64,000 nt of DNA from Microbacterium sp. CGR2 (GCF_003626735.1 NZ_RBHX01000001.1:2728001-2792000), one strand, 5' to 3'; positions 54,274-62,465 are shown, counted from the first letter of the stretch. Notes: generated by a model not told the origin, from the letters alone. Program-made: numbers and translations.

Positions 54274-54935
54274 TGGGCGGCGCTGTGCAGAGGATTGTGA
54301 ACCTCGGCGGTGGGCGGGGCTTCCTCCGCGAAAATGCGGCGAAGTCGCTGCATCGCATCGATAAGCGCATCGGTCACCGCTGCCAGATCACCGAAGCTCT
54401 CCGATCATGGGCGCAGCAGAACGAGCATTGGCTCACCTACAAGCGCAACGGCCACCCGATCGCGCTTCATCCGGACACACCGAGCGTGCATCAGAAAGGC
54501 GAAGCTGTCGACTCCGACGAGCTGCAGCGCTTCATCGCGATTGCCGCAGATCACGGTTTCATTCGCACGGTCTACCGCTGGGTCAACGGCGTTTGGACGC
54601 TCGTCGAACGCTGGCACTTCGAATACTTCACCGAGCGCGACAACCACCGCCATGAAGTCATCACACTCGTGCAGACCTCGTCGGGCGCGTGGCACCTACC
54701 CAACCCCATCGGCCCCAAGACCAAGCCCAAGCCGAAACCAATCGAGTCCGAGGAGGACGACATGGAACCGCTCTACCTGTACAGCGAAGCTCACGACCGG
54801 GCTTTCATGATTCATCCGGTCACCGGCAAAAAGCGCGCCCTGCCAACCGCGGAGTATGAGGCAGCGAAGGCTGCGGGGCGTAAGTTCGCGCGCGGGCTGA
54901 CGAAGGCTCAGGTCGACCAGATCCCCAACGGCTGA
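54270..54935 (+). CDS. Endolysin: M15 D-Ala-D-Ala peptidase with C-terminal domain
   Basis: Cleaves peptidoglycan cross-links at lysis. Residues about 25-120 are a VanY/M15 peptidase with the zinc motif SVHQKGEAVDSDE (SxHxxGxAxD, near 72-81) and ERWHFEYF (WHxE, near 113-120). A Lys/Pro linker (KPKPKPIESEEDD) leads to a 60-residue C-terminal domain (YLYSEAHDRAFMIHPVTGKK, ... RGLTKAQVDQIPNG) likely for wall binding. The ATG at 54270 overlaps the previous stop; ATG 54273 is next in frame. Confidence 0.88.
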   Translation: MMGGAVQRIVNLGGGRGFLRENAAKSLHRIDKRIGHRCQITEALRSWAQQNEHWLTYKRNGHPIALHPDTPSVHQKGEAVDSDELQRFIAIAADHGFIRTVYRWVNGVWTLVERWHFEYFTERDNHRHEVITLVQTSSGAWHLPNPIGPKTKPKPKPIESEEDDMEPLYLYSEAHDRAFMIHPVTGKKRALPTAEYEAAKAAGRKFARGLTKAQVDQIPNG

Positions 54936-54954
54936 TCGCCCAGGAGGGGGAACC

Positions 54955-55329
54955 ATGGACGCTCTGACAGAAGTGGCGGAGACGTTCGAACTCCCCGGCA
55001 TCTGGAACCTCACGCCGTACGGAGCTGTGCTCGGCTTGCTGGTGATTCTGTACTGGCTGCTCGCTACGGGGCGTCTCGTTCCCAGGAATGCACATGAGCG
55101 GGAGCTGGCCGCTCGCGATGCCGCACATGCCACGAATCTTGCGCTGGCGAACAAGCGTGGCGACGAATGGAAAGAGACCGCCCAACAAGGGCATGTGGTC
55201 ATCAAGGAGCAGTCGGGGCAGCTCGGCAAGTTCGCTGATGCCGCCCGCGCTCCCGCCGAGTTCTTCGGAACCGTCATACGGGAAGGCGGTGGCGATCGTG
55301 TGGCGCAAACGGACAGCCCCAGCACCTAA
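54955..55329 (+). CDS. Membrane protein of the lysis module
   Basis: A 124-residue protein with one N-terminal transmembrane helix (LTPYGAVLGLLVILYWLLAT, residues about 19-38) and a long charged coiled coil (RELAARDAAHATNLALANKR). The topology resembles Rz-like spanins or holin partners; the exact role is not shown. GGAGGGGG precedes the ATG. Confidence 0.75.
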   Translation: MDALTEVAETFELPGIWNLTPYGAVLGLLVILYWLLATGRLVPRNAHERELAARDAAHATNLALANKRGDEWKETAQQGHVVIKEQSGQLGKFADAARAPAEFFGTVIREGGGDRVAQTDSPST

Positions 55330-55516
55330 ACCGGTAATCACCGTCCCGAACGACATTCACGAGGCTGTGCAGCTCCGTGAGGAGAACCGCGCCGAGCTGG
55401 TAAATCTTCGCCGGAAGGCACCCCTGATTGAACGTTTGACGGGCGTCCAGATCGAACGCCTCGGCAAGAACCACTACCTCGAGACCTTGTACCAGCGAAT
55501 GGAGGGGGCATCGTGA
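55298..55516 (+). CDS. Small lysis-module protein (72 aa)
   Basis: The GTG at 55298 lies inside the previous gene with GGAAGG upstream. Protein: VWRKRTAPAPKPVITVPNDI, QLREENRAELVNLRRKAPLI, LETLYQRMEGAS. Common small actinophage protein beside holins (DUF7620-like type). Function unknown. Confidence 0.72.
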   Translation: MWRKRTAPAPKPVITVPNDIHEAVQLREENRAELVNLRRKAPLIERLTGVQIERLGKNHYLETLYQRMEGAS

Positions 55517-55917
55517 ACAACATCGCCATGACCGCCACCCTCACCACAATCCTGACGCTGCTGTGCCTGGCGTACGTGATCTTCGCGTACCGATACGCAC
55601 GGTATTCGCCTGCGTTCGAGTCATGGCAGGGCATCACCCTGTTCTCGCAGAAGCTCACGATGGCAGCCCTGGTCGGGTTCTTTGTCATCGACACGCTGGC
55701 CCCGGCGAGCTACCCAGGCCGGTACTCGATCCTCGTGGTGCTGCTCACCCTGCTTCTCGTCGAAGCATGGGCCACTCTCGCCGGCCTGCTGCACGTCCAG
55801 CGCGCCCGCCACCCCGTACCGAAGCGTCAGGGCGCCGGCTACGCGCCACCCGAAGACATCGAGAAGACCGACCCGAAACGGGTCACCACCATTCACCCCG
55901 ACAAGGAGAAATCATGA
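55513..55917 (+). CDS. Three-helix membrane protein, possible holin
   Basis: GTG start at 55513. Three hydrophobic segments: TLTTILTLLCLAYVIFAYRY, LTMAALVGFFVIDTLAP and YSILVVLLTLLLVEAWATLA, then a basic tail. Between the endolysin and the r1t-type holin, so a second holin or antiholin is a reasonable reading, but not proven. Confidence 0.72.
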   Translation: MNNIAMTATLTTILTLLCLAYVIFAYRYARYSPAFESWQGITLFSQKLTMAALVGFFVIDTLAPASYPGRYSILVVLLTLLLVEAWATLAGLLHVQRARHPVPKRQGAGYAPPEDIEKTDPKRVTTIHPDKEKS

Positions 55918-56252
55918 GCAAGTACGCCAACAAGCAGTTCTGGATCGACACGTTCGACCGTGCGGTTGCAACGTTCTCACAAGCGGCGGTTGCAGCACTG
56001 ACGGCCGATGCGATCCCCGGCCTCTTGGACATGGATCTCACTGCGGTTCTTTCCGTGTCCGGACTGGCGGCGGCAGTGTCTGTCCTCACTTCGGTTGCAT
56101 TCCGGGGAACGACGAACGACACGGCCGCAGTTGTGATGGCCCAGCCAAGCGGTGAGGGCGTGACGTACAAGTCGGGGGAGATCACGATCACTGGGCCTCT
56201 GACCGCGAACGGGTCTGGCACCTTCTCTGGTCCCGCCGAACCCGAGCACTGA
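55914..56252 (+). CDS. Holin, r1t-like
   Basis: A 112-residue protein: FWIDTFDRAVATFSQAAVAA then two hydrophobic helices (ADAIPGLLDMDLTAVLSVSG, LAAAVSVLTSVAFRGTTND), the pattern of r1t-family holins that open the membrane for lysis. A Gly/Thr-rich tail follows. Coupled to the upstream gene. Confidence 0.83.
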   Translation: MSKYANKQFWIDTFDRAVATFSQAAVAALTADAIPGLLDMDLTAVLSVSGLAAAVSVLTSVAFRGTTNDTAAVVMAQPSGEGVTYKSGEITITGPLTANGSGTFSGPAEPEH

Positions 56253-56266
56253 CCCGAGGAGTACCC

Positions 56267-56728
56267 ATGCCCACCTACGCATACACGGGCACGCTGGCCG
56301 ATATCGGCCTCGGTGCCCTCACGGCGCTCATGCCGCGCATGGCCGTGCACCCGGAGGTGGAGGCATTCGGCCCTGACGGTCTCATCTCGGATGTGCCAGT
56401 GCCGGTGACCGTTGATCCGGTTACTGGTGCTTTCACGATGAACTTGATTCCGTCCGGTGATCTGACACCCACAACGGGCGGGTCTCCTGGCGTGGATTAC
56501 ATCATCGAGGTTGCTCGGTTCGAGCAGACCATCGACGGCACCTACTACGCCGGAACTGACGTCTGGAAGTTCACCGCCGTGGCGGGCGGCGGCAACATCG
56601 GTGGGATGAAGGGCGGCTCGCTGCTCGCCGTATGGATTGGTCCACCGTGGCCCCCTGCCCCGCTTCCCGCTGGCCTCTACATCGACACACTGCCCCCGAA
56701 CCCGTGGGGCGTCGTCACCCGAGCTTAG
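56267..56728 (+). CDS. Tail-tip-associated protein, unknown (153 aa)
   Basis: A beta-rich protein (MPTYAYTGTLADIGLGALTA, DVPVPVTVDPVTGAFTMNLI, GVDYIIEVARFEQTIDGTYY) of a type found next to fibre genes. The C-terminal Pro/Trp-rich stretch (WIGPPWPPAPLPAGLYIDT) is reminiscent of flexible linkers. Role likely structural; not certain. Confidence 0.75.
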   Translation: MPTYAYTGTLADIGLGALTALMPRMAVHPEVEAFGPDGLISDVPVPVTVDPVTGAFTMNLIPSGDLTPTTGGSPGVDYIIEVARFEQTIDGTYYAGTDVWKFTAVAGGGNIGGMKGGSLLAVWIGPPWPPAPLPAGLYIDTLPPNPWGVVTRA

Positions 56729-56737
56729 GAGAATCAC

Positions 56738-58342
56738 ATGGCACTTCCCGTAGGGGTGACCCAGTTGGGCACATTCGGTGGCGCTCCCGGCGAGAAGGGC
56801 GACCCAGGTTCTATCGACTATGCAGAGGTCGAGGTAATCGCCCCGGACGCTGAGTCGTATGTCGAGATGGTGGGAACGGCTTCAAGCCGTGGCGCCATTT
56901 TCCATCTGGCCCGTCCGATCGCGAGCCCTGTTGCGGTTGGCAACGATGTGGCCTTCTCGGAAGCTATTAGCACGCCCACGACCGAAACCGCACAGGCGCT
57001 GGCGGCGCGTTACGCTGACGTGTACTCGTCACAGTTGCGTTCGGACCCAGGGATGTCTCGGTTCGCTGGAAAGTTCGCCATGGGTCTGCCGTGCACGTTG
57101 CAGATCGCCGGCGACTCGACCGGCAACGACGTGAACGAGTGGGCCTACAAGCTCATGCAGGCGATCGCGGCTCTCGCGCCGAACGCCCGCCTCGAGTACC
57201 AGCTGTGGGCCGACGCGACGAAGAACTATCCGACGACGCAGGTGATCCAGGCGGGCACATACGTCCCGCCGTTCGACGGACAGGCGGTGCTTGACACCTT
57301 CACCCGAACTGGCGCGCTGGCCGGGTCGGTCGCCGACACTGGACAGACGTGGACAACGAACGGAACCGGAGTGTGGACGCTCGACGGGTCGAAGGCGGTC
57401 CTCACGAACAGTGCGGTAGGCGCGGTGCACACTATTGATTCGGGGAAGCGCGGCGAGATGACGTCACGCGCTCTCGCTGTGGAGATCGACACGTCGCCCG
57501 GAGCGGTCGCGAAGCAGTTCGCCGTGTATTGTGCGTACGCGACGAACAGCGATCATCTGTGGGTGTACATCAACGTCTCCACGACCGGGGTTGTCACGTG
57601 GGGCATCTTCAAGCGGGTCGGCGGCACTGCGGCTCTGATTGCGACCGGCGGCGCCCTTGGCCTCACCCCGAATGCGGTCAACACGTTCGACGTCGAGATC
57701 GGAATTAGTGGTAGCACGGTCACGGCAATCGCCAACGGCGTCACCACGACGACCACGCTGAGTGCCACAGAGGTCGAACTGTTCACGTCCGGCAACGCCC
57801 GTGGCGGCATCGGCAGCCCCGGCGCAGCGACAGGGTTCAAGGTCGCGGGTTTCTCGATTCACGCGCACGAACTCATGGGTCAGGGGCAACTTATCCGGTT
57901 CCGGAACGGCTCGTATCCGGGCGCGTCGATCGCCTATCACCAGACGAACCTCGACGCGGTAATCCCCACCGAGCCGGATGTTGTGTACGTGTCACTCGGA
58001 CACAACCAGAATGTCATGAGCCCGGTGAACTTCGTCGCGGCGATGGATGCTTACTGGACGTCCGTCAAGGCGAAATATCCGACAACCAAGCCCGTCGCGG
58101 TGCCGCAGAACCCGCAGTTCCCACCACTTCCGGCCGCACCGTTCCATGCTCCGCGTGCGGCGGCGCTGCGTGCGCACGCCTTCGAGAAGGGTTGGGGATA
58201 CATGCCCGTGTTCGAGGCATTCTGGTCGCTACCCGACCACGGCCAATCGCTCATCATGCCGGACGGCGTGCATCCACTCGACACCGGCTCGCAGCTCTGG
58301 GCCGATGTCGCGATCGCGCACTTTATCGGCAACGCTCGCTGA
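56738..58342 (+). CDS. Minor tail protein with SGNH hydrolase and inserted lectin-like domain
   Basis: A 534-residue protein that may deacetylate or cleave surface glycans. N-terminal collagen-like GAPGEKGDPGS; SGNH block I LQIAGDSTGNDVNEW (Ser near 126); block III-like VYVSLGHNQNVMSP (near 420) and block V LIMPDGVHPLDTGSQLW (Asp/His near 508-511). Between block I and III is a separate beta-rich domain (residues about 170-375, DTFTRTGALAGSV ... TAIANGVTTTTTLSATEVEL ... FKVAGFSIH) resembling a concanavalin-like lectin inserted into the hydrolase. A strong terminator follows. Confidence 0.85.
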   Translation: MALPVGVTQLGTFGGAPGEKGDPGSIDYAEVEVIAPDAESYVEMVGTASSRGAIFHLARPIASPVAVGNDVAFSEAISTPTTETAQALAARYADVYSSQLRSDPGMSRFAGKFAMGLPCTLQIAGDSTGNDVNEWAYKLMQAIAALAPNARLEYQLWADATKNYPTTQVIQAGTYVPPFDGQAVLDTFTRTGALAGSVADTGQTWTTNGTGVWTLDGSKAVLTNSAVGAVHTIDSGKRGEMTSRALAVEIDTSPGAVAKQFAVYCAYATNSDHLWVYINVSTTGVVTWGIFKRVGGTAALIATGGALGLTPNAVNTFDVEIGISGSTVTAIANGVTTTTTLSATEVELFTSGNARGGIGSPGAATGFKVAGFSIHAHELMGQGQLIRFRNGSYPGASIAYHQTNLDAVIPTEPDVVYVSLGHNQNVMSPVNFVAAMDAYWTSVKAKYPTTKPVAVPQNPQFPPLPAAPFHAPRAAALRAHAFEKGWGYMPVFEAFWSLPDHGQSLIMPDGVHPLDTGSQLWADVAIAHFIGNAR

Positions 58343-58347
58343 CAAGA

Positions 58348-58385
58348 AGACCCCCACCTAGCCTTCGGGCGGGTGGGGGTCTTTC
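58348..58385 (+). terminator. Intrinsic terminator closing the late operon
   Basis: AGACCCCCACC (58348-58358) pairs with GGTGGGGGTCT (58372-58382), followed by TT. It ends the rightward late genes before the leftward moron cluster. Confidence 0.88.
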
Positions 58386-58397
58386 GTTGTATCTGAA

Positions 58398-58541
58398 CTA
58401 CCAGGCGTGAACATCGTTGTAGGCGTCCGCGTGCTCGATCGAGCAGAAGGCCATATCCTTTTCGATCTGCGCGCCGCACTCAGCGCAACGCGGCTGCAAC
58501 CAAGCAGTCATGGCGCGGACGAAACGCTCAATCGGAGTCAT
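58398..58541 (-). CDS. Small zinc-finger-like protein (47 aa)
   Basis: ATG at 58541: MTPIERFVRAMTAWLQPRCA, then ECGAQIEKDMAFCSIEHADA. The CxxC ... CxxxH layout implies zinc binding. TACGAT ends 7 nt upstream of the ATG; a longer start to 58601 would run into the next gene. It overlaps the C-terminus of the polymerase-like gene by 4 nt only. Confidence 0.68.
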   Translation of the reverse strand: MTPIERFVRAMTAWLQPRCAECGAQIEKDMAFCSIEHADAYNDVHAW

Positions 58542-59977
58542 GATGATGATCGTACCGGGCGTCGCTTGATCGCGCCATGCTTCACCCGTCGCTCTGCCCA
58601 TGTCTTGGGATTGGCGAGGGGCGTTTCTGCGTTCTCGCGTGGATACAGCGCGAGGAGGACGATCAGGAGGCCGAATCCGTAACTGAGGATCGCGCTGAAC
58701 GGGCTCCCGTTCGCAAGCGAGAACACGGGCAGGAGACCGGCCGATACGACGAGCGCGGGAGGGAGGCCGCGGCTCGCGCTGTCCACAAGGAATAGCAGCA
58801 CCACGAGGACTGCCGCCTCGATGATGATGCCCGCGAAGCCGAGGTTTGCGTAACCGTCAGCGAACAGGCTGGCGTTCATCTGCACGTCTGGGCGTCCGAT
58901 CATGACCGCGCCAACGTGGAAGCCAGGGGAGGTGTCGTATGGTGCGGTGACGAACGGGCTGAGGAACGAGTAGTCCCACAACGCCCACGCACCCCCGTCG
59001 TACACCTCACGGTAGAACGGCATGAGATACCCCGCAGTCATGAATGTGCGGGCGACGAGCACGTCGACGACACCGAGAGGCACGATGCGGTCAATGGCGA
59101 TCGCCAGCCATGCGAGAGCCGCGGCACCGAAGACGACCATTGCGCCGAGAACACTGGTGCGCTTCTTCAGCAGGAACACCAGCAGGAGGCACAGGGGGAT
59201 CGAGATGAGAACCGTCTTGTATCCGGTGGTGGAGTAGATCAGCAGTTGACCGACGATGCCGAGGGCGAACAGCCAATACTTCCTCTTCAGCAGCCCAAAC
59301 GCCATGAGGAACGGGTTGATGACGTTGCCCTGGTTGGTGATGAGGTATCCAAGCAGCGGAACGGTGGGGATGACTTCGTCTCGGTAGGAGAGCCGAATGT
59401 CGTAGATCTCGAACACGGAGACGATGTTGAATGTGAGCCCGAAGATCGCCGCGAGGTACACGTAGGTGATGACGGAGATCGAGCCTACGACGGTCCAGAA
59501 AAGGCCGGAACCACTCGCCTTCACCGGGACCAGCAAGGCGGCGTCCCGGCGCAAGATCAATGCGACACCGATCCACACCGCGGAGCAGAAGAGTGCGAAC
59601 ATGAAAGTGTCCTCGGGTGGTCGGCCGCCACCGTAGAGAGGCAACGTGGTGACTGGAACCAGCAGCGAGGCGTACAAGAACCACACCGCGTACTGAGAGA
59701 ACTTTCGCGCCGTGTAGGGGAGGAACGCGGATACGCCGAGCAGCAGCGCATATGAGATGAGCATCCACTGCGGGTCGGGCTCGCGGTAGATCCACCCGAG
59801 GTATCCGAATCGAGGGGCCATGAACTCCGAGTACGTAACTCGGAGTGCCTCGATATAGACCGCGAGCGACACTGCGAAGAGGGCGAACACTGACGCCCGC
59901 TGAAGCAGCGTCGACCGCGCGACCTGTGAACGGACATGGGCGTCGTTGATCGCGCGCGTTGATCGCGTGGAAGACAT
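58538..59977 (-). CDS. O-antigen polymerase (Wzy)-like membrane protein
   Basis: A 479-residue integral membrane protein with about 12 hydrophobic helices and a large polar loop near residues 305-375 (MPFYREVYDGGAWALWDYSF, APYDTSPGFHVGAVMIGRPD). Segments such as YLITNQGNVINPFLMAFGLL and SLFADGYANLGFAGIIIEAA are like O-antigen/oligosaccharide repeat polymerases. In prophages such proteins change the host's surface glycans (lysogenic conversion) and block further infection; here that role is inferred. TAGAAT ends 7 nt before the ATG at 59977; an in-frame start at 60034 would run through that promoter. Confidence 0.8.
   Translation of the reverse strand: MSSTRSTRAINDAHVRSQVARSTLLQRASVFALFAVSLAVYIEALRVTYSEFMAPRFGYLGWIYREPDPQWMLISYALLLGVSAFLPYTARKFSQYAVWFLYASLLVPVTTLPLYGGGRPPEDTFMFALFCSAVWIGVALILRRDAALLVPVKASGSGLFWTVVGSISVITYVYLAAIFGLTFNIVSVFEIYDIRLSYRDEVIPTVPLLGYLITNQGNVINPFLMAFGLLKRKYWLFALGIVGQLLIYSTTGYKTVLISIPLCLLLVFLLKKRTSVLGAMVVFGAAALAWLAIAIDRIVPLGVVDVLVARTFMTAGYLMPFYREVYDGGAWALWDYSFLSPFVTAPYDTSPGFHVGAVMIGRPDVQMNASLFADGYANLGFAGIIIEAAVLVVLLFLVDSASRGLPPALVVSAGLLPVFSLANGSPFSAILSYGFGLLIVLLALYPRENAETPLANPKTWAERRVKHGAIKRRPVRSSS
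58549..58554 (-). promoter_or_regulatory. -10 hexamer TACGAT (moron)
   Basis: Minus strand, 7 nt before the ATG at 58541. Confidence 0.45.
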
Positions 59978-59984
59978 GAGCTTG

Positions 59985-59990
59985 ATTCTA
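59985..59990 (-). promoter_or_regulatory. -10 hexamer TAGAAT for the polymerase-like gene
   Basis: Minus strand, 7 nt before the ATG at 59977; implies constitutive, leaderless expression independent of the phage operons. Confidence 0.55.
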
Positions 59991-60006
59991 AGGGCGGGGC
60001 CGGCTG

Positions 60007-60174
60007 CTACTTCTCGTCGCGAGCTGCCATCCAACGCTTCACGGTGTTACGGATGGCGCGTTCGCGGAGGTATGTGCCGATCGAGTCGAACACCGCGATG
60101 CCGACGACTGCCAGCGTGATCAGAACCATGATCGCGACCATAAGGGGCGATTCAGTCCAAGTCGCGGCATCCAT
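60007..60174 (-). CDS. Small membrane protein (55 aa)
   Basis: One transmembrane helix (LMVAIMVLITLAVVGIAVFD) followed by a basic tail (RERAIRNTVKRWMAARDEK). TACCCT ends 6 nt before the ATG at 60174. Moron of unknown function, possibly a partner of the adjacent polymerase-like protein. Confidence 0.65.
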   Translation of the reverse strand: MDAATWTESPLMVAIMVLITLAVVGIAVFDSIGTYLRERAIRNTVKRWMAARDEK

Positions 60175-60180
60175 ATGTGC

Positions 60181-60186
60181 AGGGTA
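60181..60186 (-). promoter_or_regulatory. -10 hexamer TACCCT (moron)
   Basis: Minus strand, 6 nt before the ATG at 60174. Confidence 0.4.
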
Positions 60187-60210
60187 CACCGCCAGCCTCT
60201 CCCCGCCGCT

Positions 60211-60525
60211 TCAGCCGAGGCTGCTGTGATTGAGCACGCCCGGAGTCCGATGATGTGGCGACTCGAACCGTTTCCGCCCGAGTGTGATCCACGGTTCGAG
60301 TCCGGGCAGTTCCCGCAGCGCCGTGCACAAGATCCGGGTGTAGTCGTCTTCGAAGTACCCGACCCACGCGCCGACCGATTCGGTGAGTATGTCGACCCGG
60401 TCTCCGGCCGTGGCGCGCAACTCGGCAATCACCGGTCCCGGGTCTGTCGTGTACCGGTTGCGGGAACAGATCGCGTCGAGGTGGACGGTGAGTGCGACGT
60501 CGGGGGAGAGTCCTCGTGATGGCAT
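60211..60525 (-). CDS. Moron protein of unknown function (104 aa)
   Basis: A soluble protein (SRGLSPDVALTVHLDAICSR, AELRATAGDRVDILTESVGA, YTRILCTALRELPGLEPW). No domain recognised. TAGCAT ends 6 nt before the ATG at 60525. The gene is divergent from the DUF3263-like gene. Confidence 0.65.
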   Translation of the reverse strand: MPSRGLSPDVALTVHLDAICSRNRYTTDPGPVIAELRATAGDRVDILTESVGAWVGYFEDDYTRILCTALRELPGLEPWITLGRKRFESPHHRTPGVLNHSSLG

Positions 60526-60531
60526 GACCGG

Positions 60532-60537
60532 ATGCTA
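60532..60537 (-). promoter_or_regulatory. -10 hexamer TAGCAT (moron)
   Basis: Minus strand, 6 nt before the ATG at 60525. Confidence 0.45.
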
Positions 60538-60573
60538 CGCGACCACACCGACACCGATGTCCGACCCCTCATG

Positions 60574-60579
60574 GATCAT
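60574..60579 (+). promoter_or_regulatory. -10-like GATCAT (moron)
   Basis: Plus strand, 6 nt before the ATG at 60586; weaker match than the others. Confidence 0.3.
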
Positions 60580-60585
60580 GTACGG

Positions 60586-60816
60586 ATGGACCCCACAGCC
60601 CTCCTCGCCTTCGAAACCCGACACCCGTACCAGTCGTCAGCGAAGAACGAACGCATCCGCCGCGAACTCGGCATCACCGAAGTCCGCTACTACGTTCTGT
60701 TGGGCCGTGCAGCGCGATCTGCGGAAGGAATCGCCGCACACCCGGTCACCGCACGACTTGTCAGGGAACGGGCCGCACAGAGGGCACAGCAGCGGGAGAG
60801 GCGTTCGGCCGCGTAA
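60586..60816 (+). CDS. DUF3263-like protein
   Basis: A small helical protein: DPTALLAFETRHPYQSSAKN, IRRELGITEVRYYVLLGRAA, IAAHPVTARLVRERAAQRA. It matches the actinobacterial DUF3263 type (helix-turn-helix-like, often regulatory). The ATG at 60586 is chosen by promoter spacing; earlier in-frame ATGs at 60571 and 60532 exist. Confidence 0.75.
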   Translation: MDPTALLAFETRHPYQSSAKNERIRRELGITEVRYYVLLGRAARSAEGIAAHPVTARLVRERAAQRAQQRERRSAA

Positions 60817-60819
60817 GGT
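60814..60819 (+). promoter_or_regulatory. -10 hexamer TAAGGT (moron)
   Basis: Plus strand, immediately before the end of the upstream frame, 6 nt before the ATG at 60826. Confidence 0.45.
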
Positions 60820-60825
60820 GCAGCC

Positions 60826-61008
60826 ATGACCAAGAACTCCTACACAACCCTTGCGTGGGCCGGCGTCGGCGCCGGACTCATCCTGTTCGTGTTCAACGTT
60901 GCTGCCATGCAGCATCCCAACGTGATCCTCACCTGGGTAGCAGTCGCCCTCGTGGTTCTAGGTATCTGGGCGGCATCACGCGCGAAACGGTTTGAGCGGG
61001 ACGACTGA
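60826..61008 (+). CDS. Small membrane protein (60 aa)
   Basis: Two transmembrane helices (LAWAGVGAGLILFVFNVAAM and VILTWVAVALVVLGIWAAS) with a short basic tail. Leaderless by spacing. Such two-helix morons may act in superinfection exclusion, but nothing in the sequence proves it. Confidence 0.68.
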   Translation: MTKNSYTTLAWAGVGAGLILFVFNVAAMQHPNVILTWVAVALVVLGIWAASRAKRFERDD

Positions 61009-61025
61009 GACTGGTGAGACGCGCA

Positions 61026-61058
61026 GAGAAGCCCCCGCCTCAACACGGCGGGGGCTTC
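61026..61058 (+). terminator. Bidirectional-type hairpin terminator after the morons
   Basis: AGAAGCCCCCGC (61026-61037) pairs perfectly with GCGGGGGCTTCT (61047-61058). It separates the moron cluster from the integrase gene, and could stop transcription from either side. Confidence 0.8.
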
Positions 61059-61244
61059 TTCTGCGTATACGGGAGACCTCGTTGTCTCGGTTGTGCTGGG
61101 TGCTGATGCTTCTTGCCGTTGGCGGGGTCGTCGTTGACCCCTCATCATCTTCTGGCGATCATCACGACCCGCCGGCCCGAGTAGTTGCTGTCTGCGCTCA
61201 TGAGACCATTATGTGTCTGTAATTACGGTCATGTCAAGTACGTT
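61059..61244. other. Gap between morons and integrase, no gene
   Basis: These 186 bp contain no supported gene, RNA or repeat. The sequence ends in an AT-richer stretch (GTAATTACGGTCATG region) next to the integrase stop. Confidence 0.5.
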
Positions 61245-62465
61245 TTACGAATCGGCGTGTTCAGTGATCGCTAGAGGCATCCGAACATCGGCGAGAGTCA
61301 CGTCAATCGCCATCGCCATCTGCTCGTGAGCATCCGGGACAAGGTGCCCGTACACCCCCACGGTGGTCGTGATCGACTCATGCCCCATGCGCGCCTGGAT
61401 ATGGGGGAGCGGCTTCCCTTGAGCGATCAACCACGATGCGTGAGTGTGTCGCAGATCGTGCACAGTCGGCTCCCGACGCAAAGGCTCGAGGCCCATCGCT
61501 CGACACCGCTCCACATCGGACGCATCCGCAACCGCCTTCCGCCACACCCGCGTGTAGAACGCGCCGTGCCACATGTGTCCACCCTGCGGTGCGGGGAAGA
61601 CCCACTCATCCGACTTTCCCGGTTCGCCCATGATCCCCAAGACATTCGCACTCAGCGACACCGAGCGCCGCGACTTAGACGACTTCGGGTAACTCAGGAC
61701 CGGGGCGCCCTTCGACTTCTTCCACGCGCGCGTGACTCGCACCGTTGGGGGATTGCCGTGGAGGTTCACGTCCCCCCACGTGAGTGCAGTCATTTCACCC
61801 CAGCGCAGACCGGTGCCGGCGAGAAACAGCACTACACGCTGATACCTCGCCGGGAGCATGTGAAGGATCGTGGAGAGCTCACTAGGAGTGAGGAACACGT
61901 TCTCCCGCTTCACGCCCCGAGTCACACGCATCTTGAACGCGGGGTTATCCGTGCGAAACCCTTCCTCGACAGCAGACTTGAACACCGCGGACAGAAGCGC
62001 GTGGTAGTTCCTCACCGTCTTGGCCGACACCAGTTTCTGATCAGCGGCCGGCTTGTGTCGATCACGCCACACGGGTTGACGTTCCTGCCATGCCAACCAC
62101 GAGCCGACGTCGGGTTTCGTGATGAGGTCGATCGGCACGTCACCGAGCATCTGCAGCCAGGATCGCTCAGCGACAGCCTCGTAGCCCTCCCGCGTGCCTT
62201 TCTCCACACCGGTCAGTAGACCACTGTCGGGGGAGAGGTAGCGGTGGGTGTACTCGCGGAGGGTTGGCGTGCCAGCATCGCGGTTCATGCGCGACTTTCG
62301 AACCTGCTCGGCAGCTTCCCACCCGACGCGCTCGACCAGCTTCTTGTAGTCCTCGGCACCCTTGTGCTCGAGGAACGTGGTCTGCTTCATGCGGCCCTTG
62401 TAGCGCACCTGGACGCGCCAACGCACCTCGCCAGACTTGAGGGTGCGGGAAGAGACGCTAGCCAT
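61245..62465 (-). CDS. Tyrosine-family integrase
   Basis: Catalyses recombination between attP and the tRNA-His 3' end. The 406-residue protein has an N-terminal arm-binding domain (VRWRVQVRYKGRMKQTTFLE), a SAM-like core-binding domain (TREGYEAVAERSWLQMLGDV) and the catalytic domain with GTGLRWGEMTAL (Arg near 217), HDLRHTHASWL (HxxR near 336), MGHESITTTVGVYGHL (His and Tyr nucleophile near 371). The ATG at 62465 overlaps the preceding small gene by 8 nt. It lies 1.1 kb from attR. Confidence 0.94.
   Translation of the reverse strand: MASVSSRTLKSGEVRWRVQVRYKGRMKQTTFLEHKGAEDYKKLVERVGWEAAEQVRKSRMNRDAGTPTLREYTHRYLSPDSGLLTGVEKGTREGYEAVAERSWLQMLGDVPIDLITKPDVGSWLAWQERQPVWRDRHKPAADQKLVSAKTVRNYHALLSAVFKSAVEEGFRTDNPAFKMRVTRGVKRENVFLTPSELSTILHMLPARYQRVVLFLAGTGLRWGEMTALTWGDVNLHGNPPTVRVTRAWKKSKGAPVLSYPKSSKSRRSVSLSANVLGIMGEPGKSDEWVFPAPQGGHMWHGAFYTRVWRKAVADASDVERCRAMGLEPLRREPTVHDLRHTHASWLIAQGKPLPHIQARMGHESITTTVGVYGHLVPDAHEQMAMAIDVTLADVRMPLAITEHADS

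Noticed and set aside
58916..59755. 279-codon plus-strand frame opposite the polymerase-like gene
   Set aside because: Charged antisense frame of a hydrophobic membrane protein gene; typical artefact.
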